A DNA stretch of 40,631 bases from JABCPE02 sp963530895 (GTDB taxonomy: Bacteria > Bacteroidota > Bacteroidia > Flavobacteriales > Weeksellaceae), in contig CAUSFO010000006.1 in NCBI GenBank assembly GCA_963530895.1, forward strand, positions 1 through 40,631. Reading direction: 5' to 3'. The translations under genes were made by a program, and so were the position numbers. The notes beneath the pieces are model-generated. The model was not told the origin of the DNA. It saw only the letters and a program-made list of their open reading frames with translations, and ran no database searches. This document shows positions 15,945-24,540 of the stretch, piece after piece. Position 1 is the stretch's first letter. Every line of letters starts with the position of its first letter.

Positions 15945-17294
15945 TTGAATAATAATAGAATTCACAGGGTGGTAATCTTGGTTACCTCCTGTTTTTTGGT
16001 GTATCTGTCAGCATCTATCCTATCATATGTATATGGCTGGAAGTTTGAAGCTTTTGATAAAATAAATTTGGTTTCTGATATTTTTAAAAAATCAGAAGAA
16101 GAACAAAATGCAAGTGGTGAATCTGCTATCGCAGGGAAAACAGCAGAAAAACCTGCTAAAGAAGCTGCGCAAGAGGATTTTGAACTGTATAAAAAACCCG
16201 AATTTATCACTAATTTTCACAAAGGAGACAGTGTGGTTGCTTTGCCTATTTTAGCTCAGAAATTAACTGAACTAAAAAATACTGGTAAAGGCAAAATCCG
16301 TATCGCCTACTTTGGAGACAGTATGATAGAGGGCGACCTTATCACCCAAACGCTGAGAAAACTTCTACAACAGGAGTTTGGCGGGCAGGGAGTTGGTTTT
16401 CTGCCGATGCATTCTAATGTAGCACAATTTCGCCAGACTGCGAGAGTTTCTGGAATAGGTTGGGAAAGCACCAATTTCATGACTCCTAAAGCGCAAAATA
16501 TGTACATCTCTGGGCATACTTTCAGAGGTGCAGGAAGTGGAACCTACCAAGATAGAACCCTCACAGACAGCACTTTACCTATTCAAAAATATATTCTCTA
16601 CGGAAAGACAGAAAGTGCTGAAATAGAGATAGATGGAATGGAACACACATTACAGGGAAATCATTTGGTTAATAGAAAAATATTAGCTGACAATACCGAT
16701 AACATACTAAAAATAAGGTCTAAAACATCTTCATTACCGATATTCGGAGTTGGTTTTGAATCTGAAAATGGGATAATTTTGGATAATTTTTCATTCCGAG
16801 GCATCACAGGTGTGGAGCTGAGCAAAATAAATGAGGATTTCTTGAAATCAATTCAGGAAGCCAATCCTTATGATTTGATTGTATTTCAGTATGGTGTAAA
16901 TCTTTTATTTAGACCAAAAGATACCAACTATTCTCATTATGAGAAAATGATGCAGCCTATACTGAGCAAAATGCGAAAAGCATTTCCTAAAACTGATTTC
17001 TTGCTGGTAAGTACCGCTGACAGGGCTTTTAGATATGGTGGAGAATACAAAACGGCCATCGGTATTCCTAATCTGATACAAACCCAAGCGAAACTGGCTT
17101 TTGATAACAAAATGGCATTTTATAACCAATTCGAATCCATGGGTGGCGAAAATTCTATCGTAAGATGGGCTACACAAAGCCCGCCATTAGCAAATAAAGA
17201 CTACATCCACCCGAATGGAAAAGGCGCTGAGGTTTTAGCCGAAAAAATATACAATGCACTCATCCAAGACTACAAAAAATACAAACGAAAATAA
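15945..17294 (+). CDS. SGNH/GDSL-family hydrolase, membrane-anchored; partner of the MBOAT protein
   Basis: The protein (449 residues from TTG 15945) has one N-terminal membrane segment (VVILVTSCFLVYLSASIL), a Lys/Glu/Ala-rich linker and a periplasmic SGNH domain. Block I is IAYFGDSMIEGD with nucleophile Ser126, block III is VFQYGVNLL, and block V is DYIHPNGKG with Asp419 and His422. Such proteins often work with an MBOAT protein: the MBOAT moves acetyl across the inner membrane and the SGNH partner attaches it to, or removes it from, a glycan (compare AlgI/AlgX and PatA/PatB). The MBOAT gene follows with zero spacing. There is no ATG; TTG 15945 lies after the promoter, while an earlier TTG at 15915 overlaps it. 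Confidence 0.85.
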   Translation: MNNNRIHRVVILVTSCFLVYLSASILSYVYGWKFEAFDKINLVSDIFKKSEEEQNASGESAIAGKTAEKPAKEAAQEDFELYKKPEFITNFHKGDSVVALPILAQKLTELKNTGKGKIRIAYFGDSMIEGDLITQTLRKLLQQEFGGQGVGFLPMHSNVAQFRQTARVSGIGWESTNFMTPKAQNMYISGHTFRGAGSGTYQDRTLTDSTLPIQKYILYGKTESAEIEIDGMEHTLQGNHLVNRKILADNTDNILKIRSKTSSLPIFGVGFESENGIILDNFSFRGITGVELSKINEDFLKSIQEANPYDLIVFQYGVNLLFRPKDTNYSHYEKMMQPILSKMRKAFPKTDFLLVSTADRAFRYGGEYKTAIGIPNLIQTQAKLAFDNKMAFYNQFESMGGENSIVRWATQSPPLANKDYIHPNGKGAEVLAEKIYNALIQDYKKYKRK

Positions 17295-18956
17295 ATGAAA
17301 CCATTACAAGAATTTTTTGCAACATTTGACTGGAACGCTTTCCTTCAGCAGTTTCTATATGATAGTAAAAACCCGTTGCTGTTTAACAATGGTTTTTTCG
17401 TGTATTTTTTCACACTATTTATTTTATTATTCTTTGCTTTAAGAAATCACCACAAAGCCCGCAGATATGTCTTCTGCATTTTTTCGCTTTATTTTTTCTA
17501 TAAAGCGAGTGGCTGGTTTGTTGGCTTGGTATTGGTTTCAGCGGTGGTAGATTTCTTTTTATCCAATGCTATCTATAGAGAAGAGAGCAAAAGCAAGAAA
17601 AAATTCCTGCTGGTTCTGAGTATTTTATTTAACCTCGGAATGCTTTTCTATTTTAAATACACGGACTTCTTTATCGAGATTTCTAATTCTCTATTTGATA
17701 CCAATTTCAATCCTTTGAACCTCATTCTTCCGATAGGAATTTCGTTCTATACTTTTGAAAATCTCAGCTATACGGTAGATGTCTATCGTGGAGAATTTAA
17801 GCCTGCGAACAAATTTTCTGATTATCTTTTGTTCTTGGCGTTTTTCCCAAAACTAATGATGGGACCTATCGTTCGTGCGCATGATTTCGTTCCACAGATT
17901 AATGAGCCGTATGTGATTTCGGAACGCGACTTCGCAAAAGGGTTTTTCTTGATTATTTCGGGGCTGATTAAAAAACTGGTCATATCAGACTACATCACCC
18001 TAAACATGGTGGATTATATGTTTGATAATCCTGCCCTGCACACAGGTGTAGAAAACCTGATGGCAGTCTATGGCTATGCTATGGTGATTTATTGTGATTT
18101 TAGTGGTTATAGTGAAATTGCGATAGGTATCGCGCTTTGGCTTGGCTTCAAAATCCCTCCTAACTTCATGTCGCCATACCAAAGTATAAACATCACAGAA
18201 TTCTGGAGAAGATGGCATATTTCTCTATCTACATGGCTGAAAGACTATCTTTACATTCCATTAGGAGGAAACAGAAATTTCTCGGTGGCTTCTTTCATTT
18301 TTGTGGGAGGATTCCTAGTGGGCTCTTTCATCATGGGAGTAGAACTGTTCCACTTATCCAATCTTTGGGCAGCATTGGTTTCTGCAGTTTTATTATTGAT
18401 TTTTATAATTCCAGCCTTAATCACAAGAAAAACTAGCGGAATAGCGGCTAACTTTAACCTATTGACTACCATGCTTTTGGGAGGATTTTGGCACGGAGCC
18501 AGCTGGAATTTCATCATCTGGGGAGCTATCCACGGCGTGGGACTTGGGATTCATAAAATATGGATGCTGCTGACTGATAAAAGTTTATCACCCCTTAACC
18601 AAAGCCGAATTTACAAAATCATATCTGGTATTTTGACTTTCCATTTTGTTTGTTTTGCTTGGATTTTCTTCAAAGCTGAAGATTTAGAAATCGCTAAAGA
18701 GATGATTTATCAAATCTTTAATAACTTTGATATCAGCGTATTTGGTCCTTTTTATGATAACTACAAAGGCGTGGTATGGATGATTTTAGCAGCGATGGTT
18801 CTTCACTTAATCCCTGATAATCTGGCTGATAAAGTAATCGCAAGAACCAAAACCATTCCTATCGTGGTCTATATCTTGGTTTTCTTCTTGTTTTTGATTC
18901 TTTACGGATATTTCAAATCTGCGGAACAAGTAATGCCTATTTACTTACAATTCTAA
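17295..18956 (+). CDS. MBOAT family O-acyltransferase (AlgI/DltB-like)
   Basis: The 553-residue polytopic inner-membrane protein belongs to the membrane-bound O-acyltransferases. Diagnostic segments are ILPIGISFYTFENLSYTVDV, FFPKLMMGPIVRA, EFWRRWHISLSTWLKDYLYI (His308) and GFWHGASWNFIIWGAIHG, with the invariant catalytic His400. It should transfer acyl, probably acetyl, groups from cytoplasmic acetyl-CoA across the membrane for modification of an exported polysaccharide or peptidoglycan. The ATG directly follows the stop of the SGNH gene, so the two are an operon and surely one pathway. Length is slightly above AlgI. The acceptor glycan is unknown, since no polysaccharide synthesis genes are adjacent. 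A bidirectional terminator follows. Confidence 0.92.
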   Translation: MKPLQEFFATFDWNAFLQQFLYDSKNPLLFNNGFFVYFFTLFILLFFALRNHHKARRYVFCIFSLYFFYKASGWFVGLVLVSAVVDFFLSNAIYREESKSKKKFLLVLSILFNLGMLFYFKYTDFFIEISNSLFDTNFNPLNLILPIGISFYTFENLSYTVDVYRGEFKPANKFSDYLLFLAFFPKLMMGPIVRAHDFVPQINEPYVISERDFAKGFFLIISGLIKKLVISDYITLNMVDYMFDNPALHTGVENLMAVYGYAMVIYCDFSGYSEIAIGIALWLGFKIPPNFMSPYQSINITEFWRRWHISLSTWLKDYLYIPLGGNRNFSVASFIFVGGFLVGSFIMGVELFHLSNLWAALVSAVLLLIFIIPALITRKTSGIAANFNLLTTMLLGGFWHGASWNFIIWGAIHGVGLGIHKIWMLLTDKSLSPLNQSRIYKIISGILTFHFVCFAWIFFKAEDLEIAKEMIYQIFNNFDISVFGPFYDNYKGVVWMILAAMVLHLIPDNLADKVIARTKTIPIVVYILVFFLFLILYGYFKSAEQVMPIYLQF

Positions 18957-18977
18957 TTAAAAAACATAAAACACAAT

Positions 18978-19014
18978 AAAAAACTAACCTCCATTTTTTG
19001 GAGGTTAGTTTTTT
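18978..19014. terminator. Bidirectional terminator between MBOAT and the FG-GAP-like gene
   Basis: A perfect 15-bp stem, arms 18978-18992 and 19000-19014 with core CTAACCTCC/GGAGGTTAG, is flanked by A and T runs, so it works on both strands. It lies between two convergent genes. Confidence 0.9.
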
Positions 19015-19039
19015 ATTTTAAATATTAAATCTGTAAAAA

Positions 19040-19990
19040 TTATTCTTCTACATAGTCTGAATCGGCGGTGGCGATTGGTTGCTGCTCATAGGTTTTATAT
19101 TTCTGAGCATTAGTATCATAGATTACAACCAAACCTCCTACTTCATTACTGATAAGAACACCATCACGAGGAGCTTTTATGAAAGAAGAGCTATTCATAT
19201 AGATAGATGCTCCTTTAGAAAAGGATTTTAGTTTCAGCTTGTCATTATAATTTTCTGCAAAACTCACATAAGGCTTTTTAGTCACTTTGTTTATGCTAAT
19301 GATAACCAATCTACTTACTTGACCTTCATTATCATCCAAAATTACAGCATAATCCTTCACACCATCCCCATCAAAATCCCCTGTGCTAAGTGTAGATTTG
19401 GCACGATCTGCATTCTGAGTAACATTATAAGTTTTACCATCATGATAGCCATCAGCCTCCAAAATCACTTTTTTCACCCCTGGAGGAAGTGATGAAAACG
19501 GAGGAAGCGAAAACCTCTTTTTGAACTCTGTAAAGCTATAAGAATCTATCAAAACCTCATCATCCACCGAAATAGGATACTGCTTGGTACTAGGGACTTT
19601 ATGTGGATTGTTCAGATAGATAATGCTGTTTCCAGAAGAGGATTTTTCCTCATCCAGATACACCTCATCACCAAAATTTAGCTTTTGACCATTTGGCAGA
19701 GTAAGAGTATTACTGATTACTTTATACAAAGTATACGGGTCATATTCGCCATCATACTCATCTGATAATGAGTCTTTTTTGGCTACTTTTGCTGAATCTT
19801 TATGCACTAGGGCTGAATCATTCTGAGGAACCACTTTTTCTGCATCCTTGTTTTTACCAAAAAAAACAAAATAGCCACTCACTCCCAAAATCAGCGCACC
19901 TATGATAGAAAAAGCGATATACAGAGACCTTTTAGAGATTTTTATCTCATCGTTTTTCTGCTCTTGATTTTCATTGTTTAGATTTTCCAT
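19040..19990 (-). CDS. Membrane-anchored protein with an FG-GAP/EF-like loop
   Basis: The 316-residue product has a cytoplasmic, Asn/Glu-rich N-terminus and one transmembrane helix at about 24-45 (LYIAFSIIGALILGVSGYFVFF). An Asp/Lys/Ser-rich linker follows, then a beta-rich outer domain. Inside that domain STGDFDGDGVKDYAVIL is an FG-GAP/EF-hand-like calcium loop followed by a hydrophobic strand. Segments such as LTLPNGQKLNFGDEVYL could form a small SH3-like barrel; this is only an impression. No enzymatic motif. ATG 19990 is supported by a good promoter 18 bases upstream. Function unknown; it stands alone between the terminator and the DUF493 gene. Confidence 0.75.
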   Translation of the reverse strand: MENLNNENQEQKNDEIKISKRSLYIAFSIIGALILGVSGYFVFFGKNKDAEKVVPQNDSALVHKDSAKVAKKDSLSDEYDGEYDPYTLYKVISNTLTLPNGQKLNFGDEVYLDEEKSSSGNSIIYLNNPHKVPSTKQYPISVDDEVLIDSYSFTEFKKRFSLPPFSSLPPGVKKVILEADGYHDGKTYNVTQNADRAKSTLSTGDFDGDGVKDYAVILDDNEGQVSRLVIISINKVTKKPYVSFAENYNDKLKLKSFSKGASIYMNSSSFIKAPRDGVLISNEVGGLVVIYDTNAQKYKTYEQQPIATADSDYVEE

Positions 19991-20007
19991 TATTTTTTAT
20001 TTTTAAA

Positions 20008-20038
20008 CAAAGATAATAAATAACTTGGTTCTAAACAA
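20008..20038 (-). promoter_or_regulatory. Promoter of the membrane-anchored FG-GAP-like gene
   Basis: On the minus strand TTG (20038-20036), a 20-base spacer and TATCTTTG (20015-20008) fit the Bacteroidota consensus. The -33 element falls just beyond the end of the upstream DUF493 gene. Confidence 0.6.
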
Positions 20039-20055
20039 TGGGTTTTTATGAGGAT

Positions 20056-20346
20056 TTACAGCATGATAACACCATCTATTTTGGCCACTTCTTTGTAAAG
20101 TCGGATTACATGGTCTGCATCCAAAACAAAGCAAGAAATACTACAGCTTATGTATTTGCCATTACTGCTTTCTTTAGTTGTGATGCTGTATTCTAAGCCA
20201 TCAAATATTCTGTAAATCTCAGCAAGTCTCTCGCTATCGTTGATAAGAATGAATTTGTAGAGATAATTCTCTGGAAAATTATGATGTTCTTCTAAATTAA
20301 TTCTCAGTTTTTTATAAAATTCTTCTACTCTGTTAGTCTGTTCCAT
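20056..20346 (-). CDS. DUF493 family protein (YbeD-like)
   Basis: This 96-residue cytoplasmic protein fits the DUF493/YbeD family in size and layout. An N-terminal helix (VEEFYKKLRINLEE) is followed by FPENYLYKFILIND, then GLEYSITTKESSNGKYISCSIS with the conserved S..GKY.S.s strand, and ends in a helix with HVIRLYKEVAKIDGVIML, which fits the usual y..l..i.gVk.vL ending. The fold is ferredoxin-like, similar to ACT regulatory domains; the biological role is not settled. It follows the marC-type gene by 5 bases and is surely co-transcribed with it. Confidence 0.85.
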   Translation of the reverse strand: MEQTNRVEEFYKKLRINLEEHHNFPENYLYKFILINDSERLAEIYRIFDGLEYSITTKESSNGKYISCSISCFVLDADHVIRLYKEVAKIDGVIML

Positions 20347-20351
20347 TTCTT

Positions 20352-20954
20352 CTAATTTAATTCCTTATAAAAATTGTTTATAAAATATAACAAATTAGTC
20401 ATAAACATTTTAACAGAAATAGCCAACAAAATTATACCAAATGATTTTTTGAGAACCATAAGTGTCCCTTCGTTTATTTTTTTGGACAAAAAGTCAGAGG
20501 ATTTTAAAATGATATAAACAAAAATCATGTTAAGCAAAATGGCAATGACTATATTAATTTCATGATTTTCTGTACGAAGTGAAAGTGTAGCTGCAAGAGC
20601 TCCCACTCCTGCTACCAAAGGAAATGCAATAGGAATAATGGAGGCTGATTTCATTTCTTCAGTTTTATGAATATCAACACCTAATATCATTTCTAAAGCG
20701 ATGATGAAAACAACAAAAGCACCTGCAATAGCAAAAGAATGAATATCCAAATCTATGAATGCCAATATCTTATCACCAAAAAATAAGAATACAAGCATGA
20801 TAGCACCAGCTACAATTATTGCTTTTCCAGATTCTATTTTTCCTGTCTTTTTTCTTAAATTTACAAAAATAGGAATAGAACCAATAGCATCAATAAAAGA
20901 AAATAAAACCAAAAAACATTTGATAATTTCGTCAAATGAGATAGCTTCCAGCAT
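20352..20954 (-). CDS. MarC family integral membrane protein
   Basis: The 200-residue protein has about six transmembrane helices and the MarC signatures: FSFIDAIGSIPIFVNLRKK near the start (family dP.g.iP.f), FAIAGAFVVFIIALEMILG in the middle, and IIPIAFPLVAGVGALAATLSL, the conserved PlaiPl.aGPGaiat segment, here with VGAL in place of GPGA. MarC proteins are inner-membrane proteins once linked to multiple antibiotic resistance; their substrate is unknown. ATG 20954 lies 22 bases after a -7 box, TATTTTTG, at 20984-20977 on the minus strand. The DUF493 gene follows 5 bases downstream. Confidence 0.87.
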   Translation of the reverse strand: MLEAISFDEIIKCFLVLFSFIDAIGSIPIFVNLRKKTGKIESGKAIIVAGAIMLVFLFFGDKILAFIDLDIHSFAIAGAFVVFIIALEMILGVDIHKTEEMKSASIIPIAFPLVAGVGALAATLSLRTENHEINIVIAILLNMIFVYIILKSSDFLSKKINEGTLMVLKKSFGIILLAISVKMFMTNLLYFINNFYKELN

Positions 20955-20976
20955 AGATTAGTTTTTAAAATTTTCT

Positions 20977-20984
20977 CAAAAATA
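20977..20984 (-). promoter_or_regulatory. -7 box of the marC-DUF493 operon
   Basis: TATTTTTG on the minus strand lies in the 44-base gap between batD and the marC-type gene. No TTG is seen at the expected -33 distance. Confidence 0.4.
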
Positions 20985-20998
20985 TGAATATTTTTTAA

Positions 20999-22693
20999 CT
21001 ATTCCATAATTTTAGTGTAAAATTTGACGATATCATTATAGAATTCATATAAATCCCCATGAATAGGAGCATATTTTGCTTCTTGAATTTTAGTTCTAAA
21101 TTTCTCAAAATCCTGCACAAAATCAGCACTTTCTGCTTCTTCTAAAAACTCTAAAATGGTTTGGTTTTTCAGCCTTTTTATTTGATTTTCAGCTTCTTCA
21201 TGAAGTTCCTGATAGTTTTCAAAAAAACTTACAGAATTCCCCTTGTCCACCGCATTTTTCAACGCCCCCAAATAATACTCTTTCCCGATAGAAATATTTT
21301 CCTTTAATAATTCTTCGGTTTCGGCTATGGTCGTTATTTTATTGTCTGATTGTACATTGTTCCATTGTTTAGGCTTCTTTTTTCTAAATGTAAAGAAATA
21401 AATCGCTAAAAGAGAACCAAATACAAGAAGTCCTATTCCTGCAAATTTCCCAAAATCAAAGGTTTCCGCTTTATCTTCCTCTTCTGAAACTGGCAGGAGA
21501 TTTACTTTTTTTAGGATATGCCCTGTATCATCCATCACTTTATTTAGAGTGGATTTTGGATCATTCATATCATCTTTGGACAATGATAATATTTTTATAT
21601 TGTCTGAATCTATCGTCTGGTATTGTTTTTCATCAATATCGAAATAAGCAAAATTTTCGTAGTGAATAGTAATTTCGCCTTCTTTTTTAGGGATAATCAC
21701 ATAGTGGTCTGTTTTCTCACCAGAGAGTTCAGATTCTTTAATGTCTATTTTTTGATTCGGTTTAAGAATTGTATAATCATCTGATTTTACGATTTTTGGA
21801 AGCTCTATATCTGCTATATTTCCTTTTCCTTTGAGCCTTACGAAGACATCCATAGGCTGATTTACTTCCACTTCTTCCTTAGGAATTTCTACTTTTAAAT
21901 CAAACTTTCCTACAGCATTCTTGAAACTGCTTGGTGCGCCTTCAGGAAGTTTTTTCACATGAATTCTAAGCGGATTAGATAATATTTTTTCTTCATTAAA
22001 CAGCGCTGTTGCGGGAGATACGATGAAATTCCCTTCCTTCTCTGGAACAACCACGAATGAGGCTATTACCTGCATCGCTGTTTCATCATTTTTATCTATC
22101 TCTATATCTTCTCTCTTTAGATTTACAGTATGGATTTTTTTTGTATTCTGAGGAAGTTTTATATGATTTACTTTTCTAAAATCTTGATAATTATGAGGAT
22201 TTGCTTTTAGTTTTAAAACCACATTAACTGGCTGATTTTGATAAACATCCTTATTCAAAACCTCCATGACCATAGAAACACTTCGTCCCCATGCATCATG
22301 TTTTCGTTTCCCATCTCTCACCAAAATTTCGAATGGCTCAGACTTGTATGTCTTTCCATTTACCTGTACTAGTGCACTTCCTATTCTGGTTTTCCCTGCA
22401 TGTTTAGGCTGTAAAATGAGATGATAAAGAACTTGCCTTACGACATTTCCCGTTTCTGGGTCTATGGCTGCTACGGATTCTGTAGCATTTCCGAGAATTT
22501 CAAATTTTGACAAGTCTGGAAGCCTCACAGGCGATTGCTGCTGATAGTTTTCACCGATAATTTCAAGTCCAATACTCAAATTAAACGGTTCTCTTACTTG
22601 GTATTCTTTGGTATCTGTTTCGGACAAAAGAGTTACTTGTCCATATCCAAATATGGGCAGAATAAATAGTAATATGTAAGCTCTCAGTCTCAT
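20999..22693 (-). CDS. batD: BatD-like protein (aerotolerance operon)
   Basis: The 564-residue protein has a signal peptide (LRAYILLFILPIFGYGQ) and several Ig-like beta domains with repeated KEYQVREPFNLSIGLEI / EEVEVNQPMDVFVRLKGKG patterns, typical of BatD. One transmembrane helix near residues 410-430 (GIGLLVFGSLLAIYFF) precedes a cytoplasmic helical tail of about 130 residues. BatD belongs to the Bacteroides aerotolerance set, a periplasmic/inner-membrane assembly linked to stress tolerance whose exact chemistry is unknown. The ATG at 22693 overlaps the stop of batC as TAATG, indicating translational coupling; the in-frame TTG six bases upstream is less likely. Confidence 0.87.
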   Translation of the reverse strand: MRLRAYILLFILPIFGYGQVTLLSETDTKEYQVREPFNLSIGLEIIGENYQQQSPVRLPDLSKFEILGNATESVAAIDPETGNVVRQVLYHLILQPKHAGKTRIGSALVQVNGKTYKSEPFEILVRDGKRKHDAWGRSVSMVMEVLNKDVYQNQPVNVVLKLKANPHNYQDFRKVNHIKLPQNTKKIHTVNLKREDIEIDKNDETAMQVIASFVVVPEKEGNFIVSPATALFNEEKILSNPLRIHVKKLPEGAPSSFKNAVGKFDLKVEIPKEEVEVNQPMDVFVRLKGKGNIADIELPKIVKSDDYTILKPNQKIDIKESELSGEKTDHYVIIPKKEGEITIHYENFAYFDIDEKQYQTIDSDNIKILSLSKDDMNDPKSTLNKVMDDTGHILKKVNLLPVSEEEDKAETFDFGKFAGIGLLVFGSLLAIYFFTFRKKKPKQWNNVQSDNKITTIAETEELLKENISIGKEYYLGALKNAVDKGNSVSFFENYQELHEEAENQIKRLKNQTILEFLEEAESADFVQDFEKFRTKIQEAKYAPIHGDLYEFYNDIVKFYTKIME

Positions 22694-23424
22694 TACCAAT
22701 CTTTACGATTGCTCTGCGGCTGGGCATATCCCTGTTTTCCCAGAGCTCTTTTAGCCGTGTGGCGCTCTCGTTCTTCTATGTATCGTAATAATTCTTTTTC
22801 CAATTCTTTTGGCTGATTGGGCTCTTCTTTATTAGAGTTTTCCTCTTGCTGCTGGTTCTCCTGCTGCTCCTTTTTAAATTTATCATTTTCTGGAGCATAC
22901 ATGCCCATAGGATTTTCTTTTTCCCCTTTATTCTGCTCGTTATTTTGTTGCTGTTGTTGAGATTGTTGCTGGTCTTGTTCCTGCTGTTGTTGCTTGGAAT
23001 CCTTTTTCTGCAGAGCGATTTGCAGATTTTTTAAGATGGTTTGATTATTTGGGTCTAGTTTTAGGGCTTGTTTATAAGAATCTACGGCCTCTTTTTGCTG
23101 TTTATTTTTGAAATAAGCGTTACCCAAATTATACAGAGTTGCTGTTTTTTGCTCTTTGGTTTTTGCGTTTTTTAATGCTTTTTGATAGGTGGAAACGGCA
23201 TCAGAATATTGGTTTTTCTTATATAGAGCATTTCCCAGATTATACTGCGCCCTGAAGTCTTCTGACTTATCCTGCAGAGTTTTCAGATAATGATACGACG
23301 CATCATCAAAGTCTCCTTTTTCAAAACTCTGGTTCCCTCTATGTGTATGAACATCACTATTCACCTGTGCAGAAACCTGCATCACAAAAACCAAACTATA
23401 TAGAACTAATAAAACTCTTACCAT
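22693..23424 (-). CDS. batC: BatC-like TPR protein (aerotolerance operon)
   Basis: The protein (243 residues from ATG 23424) has a signal peptide (VLLVLYSLVFVMQVSAQ) and at least three tetratricopeptide repeats: HRGNQSFEKGDFDDASYHYL, AQYNLGNALYKKNQYSDAVS and TLYNLGNAYFKNKQQKEAVD. A long Gln/Asn/Glu-rich low-complexity tail follows (QQQQ runs encoded at about 22,820-23,000). It is a periplasmic scaffold in the Bat assembly. The frame is open to a TTG at 23439, but that codon sits in a -7 box (TACTTTTG, 23444-23437), so the ATG is preferred. It begins 84 bases after batB and is coupled to batD by a TAATG overlap. Confidence 0.87.
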   Translation of the reverse strand: MVRVLLVLYSLVFVMQVSAQVNSDVHTHRGNQSFEKGDFDDASYHYLKTLQDKSEDFRAQYNLGNALYKKNQYSDAVSTYQKALKNAKTKEQKTATLYNLGNAYFKNKQQKEAVDSYKQALKLDPNNQTILKNLQIALQKKDSKQQQQEQDQQQSQQQQQNNEQNKGEKENPMGMYAPENDKFKKEQQENQQQEENSNKEEPNQPKELEKELLRYIEERERHTAKRALGKQGYAQPQSNRKDW

Positions 23425-23508
23425 ATATTTATTAGGCAAAAGTAAACTTTCTTTTGTTAAAAAAGAAGCCGTTTTGTGTTAAAAATTGCTAAAAATTAGG
23501 TGTTTACA

Positions 23509-24525
23509 TTATATATTCAAATCTCTTCTGGGATTCAAAAAATATATCAGAAAAAGTAAAACCAAAGTCCCAGCCAAAAACCATTGGTAGTAATGCTCCT
23601 TATTCAGAATGCTTATTTTACTGGCTTTACCGCCATCTTTTTGACTTGATTTTATGTCTTTTATAATCTCGTTTGCTGCCCTTTCCACGCTATTTCCATC
23701 TATATACACTCCTCCAGTTTTCTCGGAAATAGTTTTAAGAGCCTGCGTTTCTCTTTTTGTGATGACCGTATTCCCGTCCTCATCTTTTTTATAATCCTGA
23801 TAAATATCAAACTGAAGCTCTGGTATCGCTCCACCTTCCTCCGTGCCTATTCCCACGCTGGTCACTGCAATATTATTTTTCTGGGCTAAATTCACCGCTG
23901 CATCGTGGTTTCCTTCGTTATCTTCTCCATCGCTGATTAGAACAACTTTTTTCAATCCTGAAACTCCTTTTTTCAGCTTCTTTTCGGTTTCTTCCATTGC
24001 TAAAAGAAAATCCGTTCCCTGTCTTTTTATCAAATCCGAACTAAGGTTTTCCAAATAAATATCCACCGAAGAATAATCCGTAGTCAGAGGCATCATCGTT
24101 CGCGCTTCTCCAGCAAAAACCACTATTCCCACTCGCTCTTCGCTGAGCTGGTTTAAGGTTTTATTTAAAATCAATTTGGCTTGTTCCAATCTTGAAGACC
24201 CTATATCATTGGAATTCATAGAGTTAGAAACATCCACCAAAAATATCACATCTGATGAGGCTTTCTCCACGCTCATTTCTGTTTTTTCATTCTTTACAAT
24301 ATCCACAAAAGACAAAATCAAGAGCAAAAAAGACATAACATAGCACAAAACCAAAACTCCTGAAAACCTTGATTTTTCACCAAAAATATGTTTCTGAAAC
24401 CTGCTTTCCGCAAAAAATTCTCGTTTCTTTTTTCTCCATTTTGAAAAATCCCAAAGCAGATACGCTGCCATCAGTAAAACCAACAGCAGCCCAAAATATC
24501 GGTAACTCCCAAACTCCCAGTTCAT
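23509..24525 (-). CDS. batB: BatB-like VWA-domain membrane protein (aerotolerance operon)
   Basis: The 338-residue protein has two N-terminal transmembrane helices (about 11-27 and 55-77), a von Willebrand factor A domain and a C-terminal helix (WFLAGTLVLLFLIYFL). The metal-binding MIDAS motif is complete: DVSNS at 98-102 (DxSxS), the Thr in RQGTDFLLAM and the Asp in VVLISDGEDNEG. Together with the BatC and BatD genes downstream it fits BatB of the aerotolerance operon. MoxR and BatA, which usually precede it, are absent here: the gene upstream is pfkA, 15 bases away, with which it may be co-transcribed. Whether it is BatA or BatB rests on gene order. Confidence 0.85.
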   Translation of the reverse strand: MNWEFGSYRYFGLLLVLLMAAYLLWDFSKWRKKKREFFAESRFQKHIFGEKSRFSGVLVLCYVMSFLLLILSFVDIVKNEKTEMSVEKASSDVIFLVDVSNSMNSNDIGSSRLEQAKLILNKTLNQLSEERVGIVVFAGEARTMMPLTTDYSSVDIYLENLSSDLIKRQGTDFLLAMEETEKKLKKGVSGLKKVVLISDGEDNEGNHDAAVNLAQKNNIAVTSVGIGTEEGGAIPELQFDIYQDYKKDEDGNTVITKRETQALKTISEKTGGVYIDGNSVERAANEIIKDIKSSQKDGGKASKISILNKEHYYQWFLAGTLVLLFLIYFLNPRRDLNI

Positions 24526-24540
24526 TCTTTATCTTAATTT

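Noticed and set aside
22846..23034. Leu-rich hydrophobic frame on the plus strand
   Set aside because: It is the reverse complement of the Gln-rich tail of BatC, which always reads as Leu-rich sequence in antisense.
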